43,171 bases of DNA from Cudoniella acicularis (lineage: Eukaryota > Ascomycota > Leotiomycetes > Helotiales > Helotiaceae): assembly GCA_013054445.1 (NCBI GenBank), contig JAAMPI010000325.1, positions 1-43,171 on the forward strand, given 5' to 3'. The position numbers and the translations under genes are program-made. This document shows, piece by piece, positions 43,120 through 43,171 of this stretch (its first letter is position 1; every line of letters starts with the position of its first letter). The notes below the pieces were generated by a model, which did not search any database, had not been told where the DNA came from, and was given only the letters and a program-made list of their open reading frames with translations.

Positions 43120-43171
43120 TAGGCTGCGTGATGGGTAGTGGGTAGTACCCATTACCCGCGGGCTACCCACC
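43120..43171. mobile_element. Probable hAT-like element terminus at window edge
   Basis: GATGGGTAGTGGGTAGTACC, then CATTACCCGCGGGCTACCC: dense GGGTA/TACCC motifs like the subterminal parts of the MITE at 31493-31890. Only one end is visible, so terminal repeat and target duplication cannot be verified. Confidence 0.45.

Noticed and set aside
1..43171. tRNA or rRNA genes
   Set aside because: No cloverleaf with B-box (GGTTCGAATCC-like) and matching acceptor arms was found by eye, and no rRNA-like stretches. A covariance-model scan was not possible here.

Overview
The window looks like nuclear DNA of a filamentous ascomycete (Pezizomycotina). Most genes are interrupted by 45-125 nt GT-AG introns. 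The gene content is typical of that group: two HET (heterokaryon incompatibility) proteins, NACHT/WD40 and ankyrin relatives, two Zn2Cys6 transcription factors, a microsomal P450, an MFS efflux pump and a SulP permease. No bacterial gene, rRNA, tRNA or CRISPR was seen. A Leotiomycete-like host is possible but not demonstrable from the sequence alone.

Layout. 1-3573: the 3' end of an LTR abuts a decayed ankyrin-repeat gene. 3685-4199: a TA-flanked inverted-repeat element. 4578-6469 (-): a six-exon P450, complete except for one frame break just before the haem loop. 7153-9502 (-): an intact HET gene. 10481-12038 (-): a two-exon Zn2Cys6 regulator. 13045-14053 (+): a polytopic membrane protein. 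14447-16222 (-) and 16775-19103 (+): a divergent MFS pump / Zn2Cys6 regulator pair around a 552 bp intergenic region that holds three perfect palindromes, two of them built on CGG/CCG half-sites. 19573-24028 (-): the wreck of an alpha/beta-hydrolase-NACHT-WD40 protein with many stops and frame breaks. 26033-28138 (+): a SulP permease with a STAS domain. 29231-31349 (+): a second HET gene.

From 31.4 kb to the end the DNA is gene-poor and repeat-rich. It holds a hAT-type MITE with an 8 bp target duplication (31493-31890), a TA-flanked MITE (32793-33136), a 273 bp solo LTR with a perfect 5 bp target duplication (39318-39590) and short tandem repeats. There are also small orphan genes (34357-34889, 36569-37147, 38025-38531), a decayed coiled-coil gene (35041-35706), and the N-terminus of another NLR-like gene (42432-43119) that runs into hAT-like sequence at the window edge.

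The picture is an accessory region rich in self/non-self recognition genes and being eroded by transposons. Stops of the type expected from RIP (C-to-T / G-to-A) occur in the NLR and ankyrin relics. Separately, four otherwise complete genes (P450, MFS, SulP, HET2) each carry a single 1-nt frame break, some in homopolymers, so base-calling error must be excluded before they are called pseudogenes. P450, pump and regulators are present, but no PKS, NRPS or terpene synthase is visible, so this is not shown to be a biosynthetic cluster.
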